Shown here: positions 7,454 through 16,059 of the stretch, in pieces
Layout of the letters: every line of letters starts with the position of its first letter
Numbering within the stretch: position 1 is the first letter of the stretch
Source: Sphingomonas sp.
GTDB taxonomy: Bacteria > Pseudomonadota > Alphaproteobacteria > Sphingomonadales > Sphingomonadaceae
DNA length: 64,000 nucleotides
Reading direction: 5' to 3'
NCBI RefSeq assembly: GCF_019749955.1
Contig: NZ_JAIEPC010000008.1
Location: 1-64,000, forward strand
Notes under the pieces: generated by a model
The model's input: only the letters and a program-made list of their open reading frames with translations
Database searches by the model: none
Told to the model about the DNA's origin: nothing
Translations under genes and position numbers: made by a program

Positions 7454-9839
7454 CACGCCGAAGAAGGGCATCGACCGTCGTTCGTTGCTGATCGGTGGCG
7501 CAGCGGGCGCGGTCGGTGCGGGGGCGGTCGCGGCGGGCGGCATTTATGTGAAGGGCCAGCTCACCCCCTTCATCGCGCAGGCGCCGGTGGCCGAAGGCGC
7601 GCCGCCGCAGATCGCCGAATCCTATGCCGCCTCGCGCCCGACCGGCGACAAGCCGCCGCGCGCGCCCGAGGGAGCACCCAACATTCTCGTCATCATCCTC
7701 GACGATGTCGGGTTCGCCGATCTTGGCTGCTACGGCAGCGAAATCCCGACCCCGGCGATCGATGCGCTGGCGGGCAGGGGCCTGCGCTACGCCAATTTCC
7801 GTACCACCGCGATGTGCTCGCCGACGCGCGCGGCGTTCCTGACCGGGCTCAACCATCACAAGGCGGGGATGGGCTGGCTTGCCGATATCGATAGCGGCTT
7901 TCCGGGCTATCGGGGCGACCTGACGCGCGATGCCGCCGCCTTGCCCGAAGTGCTGCGCGATGCAGGCTATGGCACCTATCTGGTCGGCAAATGGCATGTG
8001 AACCAGTCGGCGTCGAATGGTCCGACCGGGCCGTTCTATAACTGGCCGACCAATCGCGGGTTCGATCACGCTTATTGGTTCCAGGGCCATTCGACCGATT
8101 ATTGGCGCCCCGGTGCGATTTTCGATGGGACGACGCTAGTCGACATCTCGGCGCGGCCCGATGCCGATCATTACTACGCCAGCGACGATTTCGCCGAACA
8201 GGCGGTGCGTTACATCAACACCCACCGCGCGGTGACGCCCGACAAGCCGTTCTTCGTCCAGCTCGCGTTTTCGGGTGCGCATTCGCCGCTCCACGCCAAG
8301 CCCGAAGACCGCGATGCCTTCAAGGGCAAGTATGACAAGGGCTGGGACGCGGTGCGGCGCGAGCGGCTCGCGCGCCAGCAGGCAATGGGCGTGGTCGCGC
8401 CGACCACCAAGCTGCCGCCGCTGTCGAAAGGCGCCGAGCCGTGGGACGGGCTGAGCCCGGAGCAGCGCCAAGTCTATGCGCGCTACATGGAAGTCTATGC
8501 TGGCGTCATTGCCGGGCTTGATCGCGCGATCGGTCGCGTGACGGCGGCGCTCGTCGAACTGGGCGTCGCCGATGATACGCTTGTGCTGCTCTTCTCCGAC
8601 AATGGCGGCAGCCCCGAAGGCACGCCGACGGGCACGCCCAATATCTTCGCGTCAGCGCTCGGTCGCGCGATTCTGCTGGCTGATGCGGCCAGGCTCGGCC
8701 CGGTGATGGGCGAGGCGGCGACTTTCCCGCATTATCCGATGGGCTGGGCCAATGCGTCGAACACGCCGTTCCGGCTCTACAAGCAATTCACCAATTTGGG
8801 CGGCGTCGCCGATCCGCTGATCGTCAGCTGGCCCAAGGGCATCGCCGCCAAGGGCGAAGTGCGCCAGCAATTCGTCCATGTCATCGACTTGTTTCCGACA
8901 TTGCTCGATGCGGCGAAGCTGAAGCGTCCCGAGTTGTACCAGGGTCGCCGCCAGCACCCGATCGACGGCGCCAGCTTCGCCGCGACCTTTGCCAGCCCGC
9001 AGGCCCCGACGCGGCGCGAGCAATATTATGAGCTCGGCGGCTATCGGGCTTACGAAGACGGCACGTGGCGGCTGGTGACGATCCATGAGCGCGGCGGCGA
9101 TTTCGCGGCCGATCGCTGGGCGCTCTATGATCTCGCGACCGACCCTACCGAGATGGTCGATCTCGCCGACAAGCACCCCGACATTGCGGCGGCGATGAAG
9201 GCGAAATGGGATGCGGCGGCGCGCGCAAACAACGTCTATCCGCTCGACGACCGCAACCTCATCATCAAGATGAGCCAGCAGCGCACCAAGGAAATCCGCC
9301 CGCTGTGGGAATTCCGCCCGCCCGTTCCTTACCTGCCGGTCGAGGCGTCGCCGCTCGTGTGCGGGCTCGATCACAGCTTCGATATCGTCATCGACCGCCC
9401 CGCCGATGTGCTCGACGGCGTGCTCGTCGCGCATGGCTCGGCGCCTGCGGGCTATGTCATCTATCTCAAGGGCGGGCAGCTTTTCTACGAATCGAGCCTG
9501 ATCCCGTGGAGCGAGCGGATCAGCGGTGGGCCGGTGCCGGTGGGGCGCTCGACGATCCGCTACGAACAGGTGATGAAGGTCCGCCCGTTCGAAGGCGAAG
9601 GCGCGCTGTTCGTCAATGGCCAGCCGCGTGGGCGGCATGTGTTCGACAAGATCATCGCGTCGCCCAGCTATGACGGCATGTCGATCGGCCGCGATTTCGG
9701 CGCGCCGGTCTCGACCGCTTACTCAGGGCCGAACCCGTTCGCGGGCACGATCGAGCGGGTGACGATCAAGGTCGACAAGCGCGCGCCGACCTTTCAGGAA
9801 ATGCGCCGCTTCATCCAGGCGATGCAGATTCGCGCCTGA
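7446..9839 (+). CDS. Large Cys-type sulfatase with Tat-like signal
   Basis: A 797-residue arylsulfatase. The N-terminus DRRSLLIGGAAGAVGAGAVAAGG resembles a twin-arginine signal (residues 10-32). The catalytic domain starts at NILVIILDDVGFADLG; the formylglycine site is CSPTR at 124-128; GKWH and LFSDNGG metal/active-site motifs follow. A C-terminal extension of roughly 200 residues forms a beta-rich domain, an architecture also seen in long mycobacterial AtsA/AtsD-type sulfatases. The start is GTG 7446, overlapping the SCP2 stop by 8 bp. The gene converges on the lipoprotein FGE with a 29-bp 3' overlap. A Tat substrate would be modified in the cytoplasm, consistent with the cytosolic FGE nearby. 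Confidence 0.92.
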   Translation: MADTPKKGIDRRSLLIGGAAGAVGAGAVAAGGIYVKGQLTPFIAQAPVAEGAPPQIAESYAASRPTGDKPPRAPEGAPNILVIILDDVGFADLGCYGSEIPTPAIDALAGRGLRYANFRTTAMCSPTRAAFLTGLNHHKAGMGWLADIDSGFPGYRGDLTRDAAALPEVLRDAGYGTYLVGKWHVNQSASNGPTGPFYNWPTNRGFDHAYWFQGHSTDYWRPGAIFDGTTLVDISARPDADHYYASDDFAEQAVRYINTHRAVTPDKPFFVQLAFSGAHSPLHAKPEDRDAFKGKYDKGWDAVRRERLARQQAMGVVAPTTKLPPLSKGAEPWDGLSPEQRQVYARYMEVYAGVIAGLDRAIGRVTAALVELGVADDTLVLLFSDNGGSPEGTPTGTPNIFASALGRAILLADAARLGPVMGEAATFPHYPMGWANASNTPFRLYKQFTNLGGVADPLIVSWPKGIAAKGEVRQQFVHVIDLFPTLLDAAKLKRPELYQGRRQHPIDGASFAATFASPQAPTRREQYYELGGYRAYEDGTWRLVTIHERGGDFAADRWALYDLATDPTEMVDLADKHPDIAAAMKAKWDAAARANNVYPLDDRNLIIKMSQQRTKEIRPLWEFRPPVPYLPVEASPLVCGLDHSFDIVIDRPADVLDGVLVAHGSAPAGYVIYLKGGQLFYESSLIPWSERISGGPVPVGRSTIRYEQVMKVRPFEGEGALFVNGQPRGRHVFDKIIASPSYDGMSIGRDFGAPVSTAYSGPNPFAGTIERVTIKVDKRAPTFQEMRRFIQAMQIRA

Positions 9840-10782
9840 CGGTGCGAAAGCCGATGTGCGAGGCGCCGGTGTCGGGCGGGCCTTCCTCGCGCGCGGCGGG
9901 GCGGTAGCGGTAGCAATAATTGTCGGCGCAGAGGTATGAGCCGCCCTTGATGACATGGCCGCCGCTGCCCATCGCGCCACTCGTCCATTCCCACACATTG
10001 CCGGCCATGTCGTAGAGGCCGAAGCCATTGGCGGGGAAGCAGGCGACGGGCGCGACCTTGGCCTTGTAGCCGTCGCCACCCTGGTCGACGACGGGGAAGG
10101 GGCCTTGCCAGACATTGACGCGCGCCGGGCTGCTGCCGTCGCCGCCGGGGGCCTGATCGCCCCAGCTATATTGCGCCGCGACCAGCCCGCCGCGCGCGGC
10201 GGCTTCCCACTCGGCTTCGCTCGGCAAGTCGCGGCCCTTCCAGCGGGCATAGGCGAGCGCGTCGGCATAGCCGATATGCACGACTGGTTCCTGCTCGTGT
10301 CCGGCGATGCTGCTGCTTGGCCCAAGCGGATGCCGCCAGTCGGCGCCGGGGATGATCTTCCACCAGCTGGCGGGGCCGGTCGGGCGCTCGCCGGGCTTGA
10401 GCGGCACGAACACCAGCGATGAGGGGACCAGCCGCTCGCGCGGCACGCCGGGGTAGAGCTTCGGGTCGGGCGCGCGTTCGGCGAGCGTGCGGTATCCGGT
10501 CGCGGCGACGAAAGCGGCGTAGTTCGCGTTGGTGACTTCGGTCTGGTCGATCCAATAGCCTTGGAGGTCGACCGGGTGCGGTGGCCCTTCCTCGCGCCGT
10601 TCGGGCCGCGCGCCGATGAGGTAACGGCCGGGGGGGACCCAGCGCATGCCCGAGTTGGTGCCGGGTTCGGCGGCGAGGGTGGCGGGGGATTTGCACGCCT
10701 GCTCGGGGACGGCGGCGGAGCAGCCTGCAAGCATGATGCAACCCAGCGCCAAAACCCGTTCGTGCTGAGCTTGTCGAAGCAC
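9811..10782 (-). CDS. Lipoprotein formylglycine-generating-enzyme homologue
   Basis: An FGE-sulfatase domain protein of about 323 residues. It has MRWVPPGRYLIGA, DQTEVTNANYAAFVAATGY, LPSEAEWEAAARGG, GLYDMAGNVWEWTSG and SYLCADNYCYRYRPAAR with both catalytic cysteines (about 285 and 290). The N-terminus contains a lipobox, IMLAGCS, so it is probably exported and lipidated. The start is uncertain. A TTG at 10752 would leave only ten residues before the lipobox Cys. The GTG at 10782 gives LRQAQHER as a charged n-region, a credible signal peptide, but that codon lies inside repeat C1. The track ORF start at 10929 reads through the whole repeat and overlaps the hydrolase gene, so it is unlikely. 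Confidence 0.82.
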   Translation of the reverse strand: MLRQAQHERVLALGCIMLAGCSAAVPEQACKSPATLAAEPGTNSGMRWVPPGRYLIGARPERREEGPPHPVDLQGYWIDQTEVTNANYAAFVAATGYRTLAERAPDPKLYPGVPRERLVPSSLVFVPLKPGERPTGPASWWKIIPGADWRHPLGPSSSIAGHEQEPVVHIGYADALAYARWKGRDLPSEAEWEAAARGGLVAAQYSWGDQAPGGDGSSPARVNVWQGPFPVVDQGGDGYKAKVAPVACFPANGFGLYDMAGNVWEWTSGAMGSGGHVIKGGSYLCADNYCYRYRPAAREEGPPDTGASHIGFRTVRRESASPG

Positions 10783-10846
10783 CGTTCTTCTTTTTCCAAC
10801 CGCCGGAAAAGAAGTACGGCCCTTCGACGAGCTCAGGGCAAGCGGG
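10755..10846. repeat. Palindromic intergenic repeat, family C (copy 1)
   Basis: CGTGCTGAGCTTGTCGAAGCAC pairs with CCCTTCGACGAGCTCAGGG around a central AAGAAC/GTTCTTC-type core. Copies are at 28531-28621 and 57911-58002. It fills the gap between the hydrolase stop (10865) and the FGE gene and appears to overlap the FGE start codon. Confidence 0.8.
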
Positions 10847-10864
10847 ATTTTTGCATTGGCGGGC

Positions 10865-11944
10865 TCAGAACCGCCGCTCATGCCGAATCTCGTCGCTATC
10901 GGCGGGCAGCAGGATCTCATCCCCATCATGGCCGACGATCAGCTGCCCCTTGAAGCGCGCGCGCGCGTCGCCGACGAAGGGCACTTCGAGGATCGAATAA
11001 GGCAGCGGCGGCACGATGTGCGTCAGCAGCAGCACCTTGACCCCCGCGCGCTCGGCGATGTCGGCAGCTTGTTCGGGCGTCGCGTGATAGCCTTTGATGT
11101 CGTTGAAAATCTGCGCGAGATTGCCGCGGCCCGCGCGCATTGCCGCATCATGCTGCATCGCCACCATCCGCACGCTCAGCGCTTCGTGGACGAGCACATC
11201 GGCGTGGCGGGCGGCCATTTCGACCGATTTGGCGGGGGCAGTATCGCCGGTGATGACTACGCGCCGCCCTTTATAGACGAAGGCATAGCCGTAAGCGGGG
11301 GTGACCGGGCGGTGGTTGACGGCGAAGGCGAACACCTGAAGTCCGTTCGCCGCATAGATCAGCCGTTCGCCGCCATTGGCGGGCACTAGCTCGGGGTGCG
11401 GGGCGAGGCCGAAGCCGCTTGGCGGCACCACTTTCGGCCCGTGGTGCGCGATGCGATAGCCGCTGTCGAGCTTGTACGCTTCGTTGAACCCCGCCGTCAC
11501 CGTCTCGACGCCGGGCGGGCCATAGACCGGGAGCGCGGTCGCCGCCCCGCTCGACGCCCAGCGCTGGAGCATCAGCGCGCCGAGCGAGTCGATATGGTCC
11601 GAATGGAAATGCGTCAGGAACACCGCCTCGACCCGGCCCGCGCCATAGCCGATCCGCGTCAGATTGCGCACGCCGCCTTCGCCGATGTCGACGACGAACA
11701 CGTGCCGCCCGGCGGTGACGACGGTGCACGGTCCCGCGCGGTCGGGCGAGGGGATCGGCGAGCCCGATCCGCACAGCCCGACGCTCAGCCCATCGGGGCG
11801 ACCCTTGAACGGATCGGCCGTCAGCGCCGCGTCCATCCCGCGTTCGAACAGCGCGATGGCGATGCGTTCGCGGAAGATCCACGCGCTGCCTGCGACCAGC
11901 CCCGCGATCAGCGCGAGCCAGGCCAATACGCGCACGAACTTCAT
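10865..11944 (-). CDS. Metallo-beta-lactamase-fold hydrolase with N-terminal membrane anchor
   Basis: A 359-residue protein. A hydrophobic N-terminal helix (residues 5-22) anchors or exports it. The metal site HFHSDHID is at residues 112-119, preceded by VVDIGEGGVRN, and GDTAPA and LTHIVPP match later ligand regions. The pattern resembles the RNase Z/arylsulfatase-type branch of MBL enzymes, where the second subdomain contributes His and Asp ligands. Its ATG overlaps the stop of the upstream DsbA-like gene (ATGA). The substrate is unknown. The arylsulfatase-like subtype is tempting given the neighbours but is not proven. Confidence 0.88.
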   Translation of the reverse strand: MKFVRVLAWLALIAGLVAGSAWIFRERIAIALFERGMDAALTADPFKGRPDGLSVGLCGSGSPIPSPDRAGPCTVVTAGRHVFVVDIGEGGVRNLTRIGYGAGRVEAVFLTHFHSDHIDSLGALMLQRWASSGAATALPVYGPPGVETVTAGFNEAYKLDSGYRIAHHGPKVVPPSGFGLAPHPELVPANGGERLIYAANGLQVFAFAVNHRPVTPAYGYAFVYKGRRVVITGDTAPAKSVEMAARHADVLVHEALSVRMVAMQHDAAMRAGRGNLAQIFNDIKGYHATPEQAADIAERAGVKVLLLTHIVPPLPYSILEVPFVGDARARFKGQLIVGHDGDEILLPADSDEIRHERRF

Positions 11945-13245
11945 GGCATTCTCCGATCGATGGGGGGCAGGCCGTTGGCGGCGCGCAGGTCATCCTCGAT
12001 CATCCAGAGACGGTCCTGCCCCCACCAGCCGGGGCGATCATCGACCTGGAAACTCGGCACGCCCCACAGCCCGAGCGCGAACATGTCGGCGCGATTGGCC
12101 TCGGCCACCGCGCGCCAGCTTTCGTCGGCGAGGCCTGCACGAACCTGATCTTGGGTCACCCCGGCGCGCGCGGCGACTTTTATCAGCCCGGGGTCGCCCG
12201 TCATGTCGATGCCGTCGGCAAAGGCGCCGCGCAGGAACGAAATCGCGAAATCGAGCCCCTTGCCGCTCGGCATGACGTGGTGCAGCACCGCCAGCCCGCG
12301 CTCAACGCCCAGCCCCACCGGGTCATGGATCGTGCCGAAGCCGATGCCGTGGCGCGCCGCCTCGCGTTTGGTATCGAGCGTGATGTACATACGCTTGGCG
12401 CGCGGCACCGGCAGGCCGCGCATCACCATCGGCAGCACGAATTTGAGGTTCAGCGTCGCGCCATAAGCCGCCGCCAGCCCGCCGATCCGTTCCGCCGCGA
12501 CGAGCGAATAGGGTGAGCGGAACGACAGATAGCAGTCGAGCCGGGGCGGCGTGGCGAGCACCGGCGGCGCAGTGGGGTAGGGGCCGGGATCGAGGCGCGG
12601 GCAGATCGGTGGCGCGTCGCTCTCGTCCTCGGCGGCGAGCCGCGCTTCGAGATAGTGGAGCCGGTCGACGCCCCAATAGAACTCGCCTTCGAATGCCGTG
12701 GTCGAGCCAAGATAATGGCCGAGCTTGGCGCGTTCGGCGCCGCCTTCAGCCAGCGTGGCTTCGGCATCGGCTTCGCCAAGCGTTGCGGCCAGCTCTTCCA
12801 GCGCGTCTCCACCGCGGAACAGCGCCCGGGTGATCGCAGCCAGCACCGCCGCTGCGTCGTCGCGCCCCATCGCCGCAGCGGCAATGCGCTGGGCGCGCGT
12901 GACTTGCTCGGGCAGGGGTTCGCGCCCTACCGAGCCATCGCCAAGCCCGAGCGCTAGTTCGATCCGTGCCGCATCGCGGCGGCTGTAGGCCGCGAGCTTT
13001 GCCGCTTCGGGCGCGGCGGCCGCATCGGGCGCGGGCACCAGGCGCAAGGCGATCGTCAGCGCGTGCCGATCAGCCAGTCGCGCGAGATAATGCAGCGCCG
13101 CCGGGCCATAAGGATCGTCGATCTGGCAGAAGAAATGCACGATCCGATCGGCGCGCTTGATCCGCCTTACCGCGCGCTGCGTCCCCCGCCGCACATCGCG
13201 AAGCGCGGGGCTGGTCAGCACCGAAGTGAGCACGCGCTGGATCAT
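11941..13245 (-). CDS. Two-domain DsbA/HCCA-isomerase-like protein
   Basis: This 434-residue protein looks like a tandem of two DsbA-like thioredoxin-fold domains. The first begins at IVHFFCQIDDPYGPAALHYL (residue about 35). The second begins at LDCYLSFRSPYSLVAAERI (about residue 235) and ends with GVPSFQVDDRPGWWGQDRLWMIEDDL, the hallmark C-terminus of 2-hydroxychromene-2-carboxylate isomerase-like and DsbA-family oxidoreductases. Neither domain has a CxxC, so disulfide exchange is unlikely and a glutathione-dependent isomerase or transferase role is more plausible. It is coupled to the hydrolase gene by an ATGA overlap. Confidence 0.82.
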   Translation of the reverse strand: MIQRVLTSVLTSPALRDVRRGTQRAVRRIKRADRIVHFFCQIDDPYGPAALHYLARLADRHALTIALRLVPAPDAAAAPEAAKLAAYSRRDAARIELALGLGDGSVGREPLPEQVTRAQRIAAAAMGRDDAAAVLAAITRALFRGGDALEELAATLGEADAEATLAEGGAERAKLGHYLGSTTAFEGEFYWGVDRLHYLEARLAAEDESDAPPICPRLDPGPYPTAPPVLATPPRLDCYLSFRSPYSLVAAERIGGLAAAYGATLNLKFVLPMVMRGLPVPRAKRMYITLDTKREAARHGIGFGTIHDPVGLGVERGLAVLHHVMPSGKGLDFAISFLRGAFADGIDMTGDPGLIKVAARAGVTQDQVRAGLADESWRAVAEANRADMFALGLWGVPSFQVDDRPGWWGQDRLWMIEDDLRAANGLPPIDRRMP

Positions 13246-13443
13246 CGCAGTGGCTTAGCCAATATTATTGCACGAGGCACGACAAATGTTTTGCGGCGTT
13301 TAAATGCCGAAAACTCACGGTAAACACGGGATAAACCCATTTTATGGCGCATATTCTGCCGAAACATGGGCAAACTGGTCCCGGTCCGGCCCGATCGCGC
13401 TGGACGGCTTTGCGCCAAGTCGGTACGGCTGGAGCCGAAAGAT

Positions 13444-14058
13444 ATGGCCACCAAAACCACCCCTCGCCCCGGCGCGACCGAGCCGCTCGACGGCCGCCAC
13501 GCCCGGAGCATCGCGACCCGCGACAAGATTGTCGCGGCCTTGCTCCAGCTCGTCCGTGAGGGCGACGTCTCGCCCAGCGCCGCGCGCGTTGCCGAAACGG
13601 CGGGCGTCGGCCTGCGCACCGTGTTTCGCCATTTCGACGAAATGGACACGCTCTATCGCGAAATGTCCGAAGTCATCGAAGCGCAAGTGATGCCGATGAT
13701 GCTCAAGCCGTTCGACGCGGGCGACTGGCGCGGGCGCGTGCGCGAAATGGCCGGGCGGCGGATTGGTATTTACGAAACGATCATGCCCTATCGCATTTCG
13801 GCGAGCGTCAAGCGCTTCCAGAGCGACTTCCTGATGCAGGGCTATCACCGCCAGCTCCAGCTCGAACGCACCTCGCTGCACGCGGTGCTGCCGCAAGCGG
13901 TGATCGACGACGCGCCGACCGCGAGCGCGATTGAAGTGACGATCAGCTTCCAATGCTGGCGCCGCCTGCGCCACGATCAGGGGCTGGCGATCGAGGACGC
14001 GCGGGCAGTGGTGGAGACGCTGCTTGAGGCAATGCTGGCGCGGATCGAGGTTGGCTAG
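13444..14058 (+). CDS. TetR/AcrR-family transcriptional regulator
   Basis: A 204-residue regulator. RSIATRDKIVAALLQLVREGDVSPSAARVAETAGVGLRTVFRHFDEMDTLYREM is a TetR-type DNA-binding domain, with its recognition helix around residues 55-68. The C-terminal ligand domain is helical and not diagnostic. The ORF track begins at 13366, but ATG 13444 has GGAGCCGAAAG upstream and lies closer to the domain. The 198-bp AT-rich spacer to the divergent DsbA-like gene (13246-13443) is the likely operator, so it may control the 13245-9811 genes. No effector can be named. Confidence 0.85.
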   Translation: MATKTTPRPGATEPLDGRHARSIATRDKIVAALLQLVREGDVSPSAARVAETAGVGLRTVFRHFDEMDTLYREMSEVIEAQVMPMMLKPFDAGDWRGRVREMAGRRIGIYETIMPYRISASVKRFQSDFLMQGYHRQLQLERTSLHAVLPQAVIDDAPTASAIEVTISFQCWRRLRHDQGLAIEDARAVVETLLEAMLARIEVG

Positions 14059-14082
14059 AGCAGTTTGTGATCAAGCCAACTC

Positions 14083-14287
14083 ACCCCTCCCCTTTAGGAG
14101 CATCGGGCGAAGCGCGCCCCGCGCGCTTCAGGTCCGGCTGGGAGCCGGACCGACCCTATGCTGGACGGGGGTGGGGCCCGTCCGCAAGCGGCGCGCCAGT
14201 TGAAACGCCCCACCCCAACCCAGTTCGGGCGCTCTCGGTCCCGTCCGGGGGACGGGACTGCGACCGAACTCCTGAAGGGGAGGGGTT
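14083..14287. repeat. Long palindromic repeat, family A (copy 1)
   Basis: The element starts CCCCTCCCCTTTAGGAG and ends CTCCTGAAGGGGAGGGG, so its ends are an imperfect inverted repeat. Internal GGTCCGGCTGGGAGCCGGACC and CCCGTCCGGGGGACGGG are further palindromes. A shorter copy is at 50252-50396. ORFs predicted here (14067, 14094) are repeat artefacts. Confidence 0.8.
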
Positions 14288-14451
14288 TAAGTAAGCCCAT
14301 ATGATCACAAGCCTCTGGACCCCGCCCAAAAACGCGCGAAAGGTGTCAAAGGTTACGACCATCCCAGGGGGGGTAGCGATGCCGATGATGTCAAAGAGCC
14401 GATCAATGGGGTCGCACAGCTTTTCCGACAGTTGAAGTCAATTTTGCCCGA
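14288..14451. other. Spacer with no recognised feature
   Basis: Between repeat A1 and the PepSY-like gene I see no credible ORF, hairpin or promoter motif. Together with the repeat it makes a 393-bp gene-free stretch. Confidence 0.5.
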
Positions 14452-14877
14452 TCACACCAGCAGCAGCGCGACCGGGAGCGCGGTGCCCGCCACCAGCATC
14501 ATCAGCGACACCCGGCGGCTCGCGCGCATCGACAGCGCGATCCAGATGCCGAGCAGGGTCGACAGCATCAGCCCGACCGACATCAGCCCGGTAAAAACCT
14601 TGAGCGGGTAAGGCGAATGCGCAGGCGTTGCCGGCGGGGCTTCGCCGCCGGGCGCGCGCTTGGCCTCGGGGCGGGGTTTGCGCGGCTTGGGCAGGTCCTG
14701 CTTCTTGTGGATCTGTGCGATGACCTTGAGCCACTGCGGCGGCTTGTTCTCCGCTTCGTGGAAATCGAAGGTCTGGAGGATGCCCGAAAACGCGAAGAAC
14801 AGGATCGCCGGCGCGAACATCATGCCGAGATAGAGATGCAACTGGCGCAGACGGCGCATGGTGCTGGCGGTGTTCAC
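14452..14877 (-). CDS. PepSY-associated transmembrane protein
   Basis: A 141-residue protein. The N-terminus MRRLRQLHLYLGMMFAPAILFFAFSGILQTF is the typical first helix of PepSY-TM proteins. A Pro/Lys-rich linker (residues 60-88) and two more helices (about 92-112 and 118-140) follow. It is much shorter than PepSY iron reductases and resembles the small PepSY-TM family members. The minus-strand start has GGGGAAATGATG upstream, a plausible Shine-Dalgarno. It sits just downstream of motB on the same strand; a motility role is not implied. Confidence 0.78.
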   Translation of the reverse strand: MNTASTMRRLRQLHLYLGMMFAPAILFFAFSGILQTFDFHEAENKPPQWLKVIAQIHKKQDLPKPRKPRPEAKRAPGGEAPPATPAHSPYPLKVFTGLMSVGLMLSTLLGIWIALSMRASRRVSLMMLVAGTALPVALLLV

Positions 14878-14936
14878 ATCATTTCCCCTCGCGCTTTCGC
14901 CGGGGGGTAACCGGTCCGGGCGCCGTGCGCCAGCCG

Positions 14937-15836
14937 TCAGCGGCCAAACGCGCCCTTGCGATAGAGCAAGGTGATCGCGACGCGACGGTTGCGTGCGTCG
15001 GCGGGATTGGCGGTGATCAGCGGCTCGCGGTCGGCAACCCCCTCGATCCGTTCGAAGCGTGCATCGGGCAGGCCGCCCTGCGACAGCCGCTGGCGCGTCG
15101 CTTCGGCCCGGCTCGACGAGAGCAGCCAGTTGTTGATGCCGCTGGCGTTTCGGAACGCCAGACTGTCGGTGTGGCCGCGGATCATGATCGTGTTGTCGAG
15201 ACCGCGGATCGATTCGGCGATCAGCCCCATCAGTTTGTCGGCTTCGGGCTCGAACATCGTCGTGCCGAGCGCGAACATCGAATAATCGGCATTGTCGACC
15301 AGATCGATGCGCAGACCATCGTTCTGCGGCACGAACTTGATGTGGGTGGCAAGCTTCTGGAGCTTGGGGCTGGCCTGGATCGCGGCGGTGATCTGACGAC
15401 CGACCTTTTCGAAATTCTTCTTGTCCTCAGCGCGAACCGCCTTGTCCTTCAGCGTGCCCTTGTCGCCGGTGCCGACCTGAATGCCGCCGGTCGCCTCGAC
15501 CGGCACCGTCAACGATCTTGTGCCGGTTTGCCCGGCGCGGTTCGGGTAATTGTCCTTTTCGATGATCGACGAGCCGCCGAACAGACCGTTTGAGCCGGCG
15601 CTGTTTTGCTTGAGCTCGATCAGCGTCGGCGTGAAATAATCCGCGAGTGCCTTGCGCTGCTTCTCGGTGGTCGCGCCGAGCAGCCACATCAGCAGAAAGA
15701 ACGCCATCATTGCGGTCACGAAATCGGCATAGGCGACTTTCCACGCGCCGCCGTGATGGCCGCCATGCCCCTCGATATAGACCTTCTTGTAGATGATTTT
15801 CGGCGGCTGATTGGTACCGTGCGGGGCGCGGGCCAT
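14937..15836 (-). CDS. motB: Flagellar motor stator protein MotB
   Basis: MotB (299 residues) anchors the stator to peptidoglycan and carries the proton-binding Asp. GHHGGAWKVAYADFVTAMMAFFLLMWLL is the single transmembrane segment, with the key Asp at residue 38. The C-terminal OmpA-like domain includes MIRGHTDSLAF and NNWLLSSSRAEATRQRL, the peptidoglycan-binding pattern. Length and sequence are of the enterobacterial MotB type. It follows motA, but a long palindromic repeat of about 200 bp separates them. It is probably expressed from the sigma-28-like promoter upstream of motA. Confidence 0.96.
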   Translation of the reverse strand: MARAPHGTNQPPKIIYKKVYIEGHGGHHGGAWKVAYADFVTAMMAFFLLMWLLGATTEKQRKALADYFTPTLIELKQNSAGSNGLFGGSSIIEKDNYPNRAGQTGTRSLTVPVEATGGIQVGTGDKGTLKDKAVRAEDKKNFEKVGRQITAAIQASPKLQKLATHIKFVPQNDGLRIDLVDNADYSMFALGTTMFEPEADKLMGLIAESIRGLDNTIMIRGHTDSLAFRNASGINNWLLSSSRAEATRQRLSQGGLPDARFERIEGVADREPLITANPADARNRRVAITLLYRKGAFGR

Positions 15837-15845
15837 TAGCTGGCC

Positions 15846-16050
15846 TCACACAAAGGCACGAAGGCACCAGGAAGAAATTTGGTTCGCGCGGAGGCGCGGA
15901 GGCGCAGAGAGCGCAGAAGATGCTGCGTCGCGGGCGACGCCCCTCGACGGCATGGCCAAAGCGGATTGACCGTCGCTGGCGCGACCGGGGGCATTGCCGC
16001 CGCGATCTCCGCGCCGCCGCGTGAACAATCTTTGGTCGTGCCGTGGGATT
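15846..16050. repeat. Long inverted-repeat element between motA and motB, family E
   Basis: GTTCGCGCGGAGGCGCGGAG at the left is matched on the other strand by CTCCGCGCCGCCGCGTGAAC at the right with two mismatches. The outer ends also partly pair (AAAGGCACGA / TCGTGCC). The sequence between holds no credible ORF. The type AAAGGCACGAAGGCACC..GCGCAGAGAGCGCAGA is one I associate with dispersed intergenic repeats in sphingomonads. Confidence 0.7.
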
Positions 16051-16059
16051 GCAACATGT

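Noticed and set aside
14067-14300. Short ORFs on both strands after the TetR gene
   Set aside because: They lie within palindromic repeat A1 and encode only repeat-derived Pro/Arg/Gly sequence.
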